The notes under the pieces were generated by a model that saw only the letters and a list, made by a program, of their open reading frames with translations, was not told the origin of the DNA and ran no database searches. Positions 63,986-64,000 of a stretch of DNA of 64,000 nt are shown piece by piece. The translations under genes were made by a program, and so were the position numbers. Position 1 is the first letter of the stretch. Every line of letters begins with the position of its first letter. The DNA is from CAMCTV01 sp964420985 (GTDB taxonomy: Bacteria; Bacteroidota; Bacteroidia; Flavobacteriales_D; Sanyastnellaceae): positions 1-64,000 of the forward strand of contig CAYQUT010000002.1 of the NCBI GenBank assembly GCA_964420985.1, written 5' to 3'.

Positions 63986-64000
63986 ATGAGTAAATTCACC
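63986..64000 (+). CDS. Possible start of the next gene (partial)
   Basis: An ATG at 63986, nine bases after the helicase stop, opens a frame (MSKFT) that runs off the window edge. Five residues cannot be assigned. Confidence 0.25.

Noticed and set aside
1..64000. tRNA, rRNA, insertion sequences and prophage genes
   Set aside because: None was recognised in the intergenic regions or among the translated frames.

Overview
The window is a piece of a Bacteroidota chromosome, most likely a member of the Flavobacteriales; I cannot place it below order. The signs are secreted proteins with type IX secretion (T9SS) C-terminal sorting domains of both type A and type B, a PorP/SprF partner protein, a fused alpha-beta 2-oxo acid dehydrogenase E1, start regions without Shine-Dalgarno sequences, and promoter-like TAnnTTTG motifs. 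One run of 100 Ns, flanked by an exact 55-bp duplication, shows that it comes from a draft or metagenome assembly.

Layout. 1-5.6 kb (minus strand): surface polysaccharide genes (a WecA/TagO-type initiating transferase running off the left edge, a Wzi/RemB-like outer-membrane barrel, GDP-fucose synthase, a family 2 glycosyltransferase) with one Dpp/Opp-type permease among them. ruvC diverges at 5.6 kb. 6.2-17.6 kb (minus strand): nine tightly packed genes, probably one long transcription unit: rel, a Fur-family regulator, purA, an OstA-like protein, glyA, a DUF255 thioredoxin-domain protein, two small exported proteins and a secreted heme/copper-type protein. 17.7-46.8 kb: a secretome hotspot with three large proteins built from MopE-type DxDxDG/Cys repeats, two adjacent paralogous T9SS cargo proteins, an M43-type metalloprotease and a PorP/SprF gene. 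Housekeeping genes sit between them (recQ, an arabinose-5-phosphate isomerase gene, tatC, pgk, pnuC and an NadR-type kinase gene). 46.8-57.9 kb: fused E1, a COG2509 flavoprotein, recR, an unusual glycosyltransferase fusion, DUF1801, pyrG, an AI-2E family protein, a SixA phosphatase, a DUF1905 protein and a ZIP transporter. 59-64 kb: aspS, a PlsC-like acyltransferase, gatC, a bacilliredoxin, a DEAD-box helicase and the first codons of another gene.

The least explained locus is 58.05-58.98 kb. A small four-helix-bundle protein gene (23S intervening-sequence protein family) lies between two long arrays of an 8-bp unit, consensus ATCRGTRR. They hold 21 and 40 units in perfect register and point toward the gene from both sides. 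The larger array also has a 48-bp higher-order period. A second notable signal is the pyrG leader. A promoter-like element places the likely start of transcription on a CCCG run, which is also the 5' arm of a hairpin ending one base before the start codon, an arrangement resembling the CTP-sensing leaders of enterobacterial pyrC and pyrD.

All calls come from reading the sequence and translations; no database search was run.
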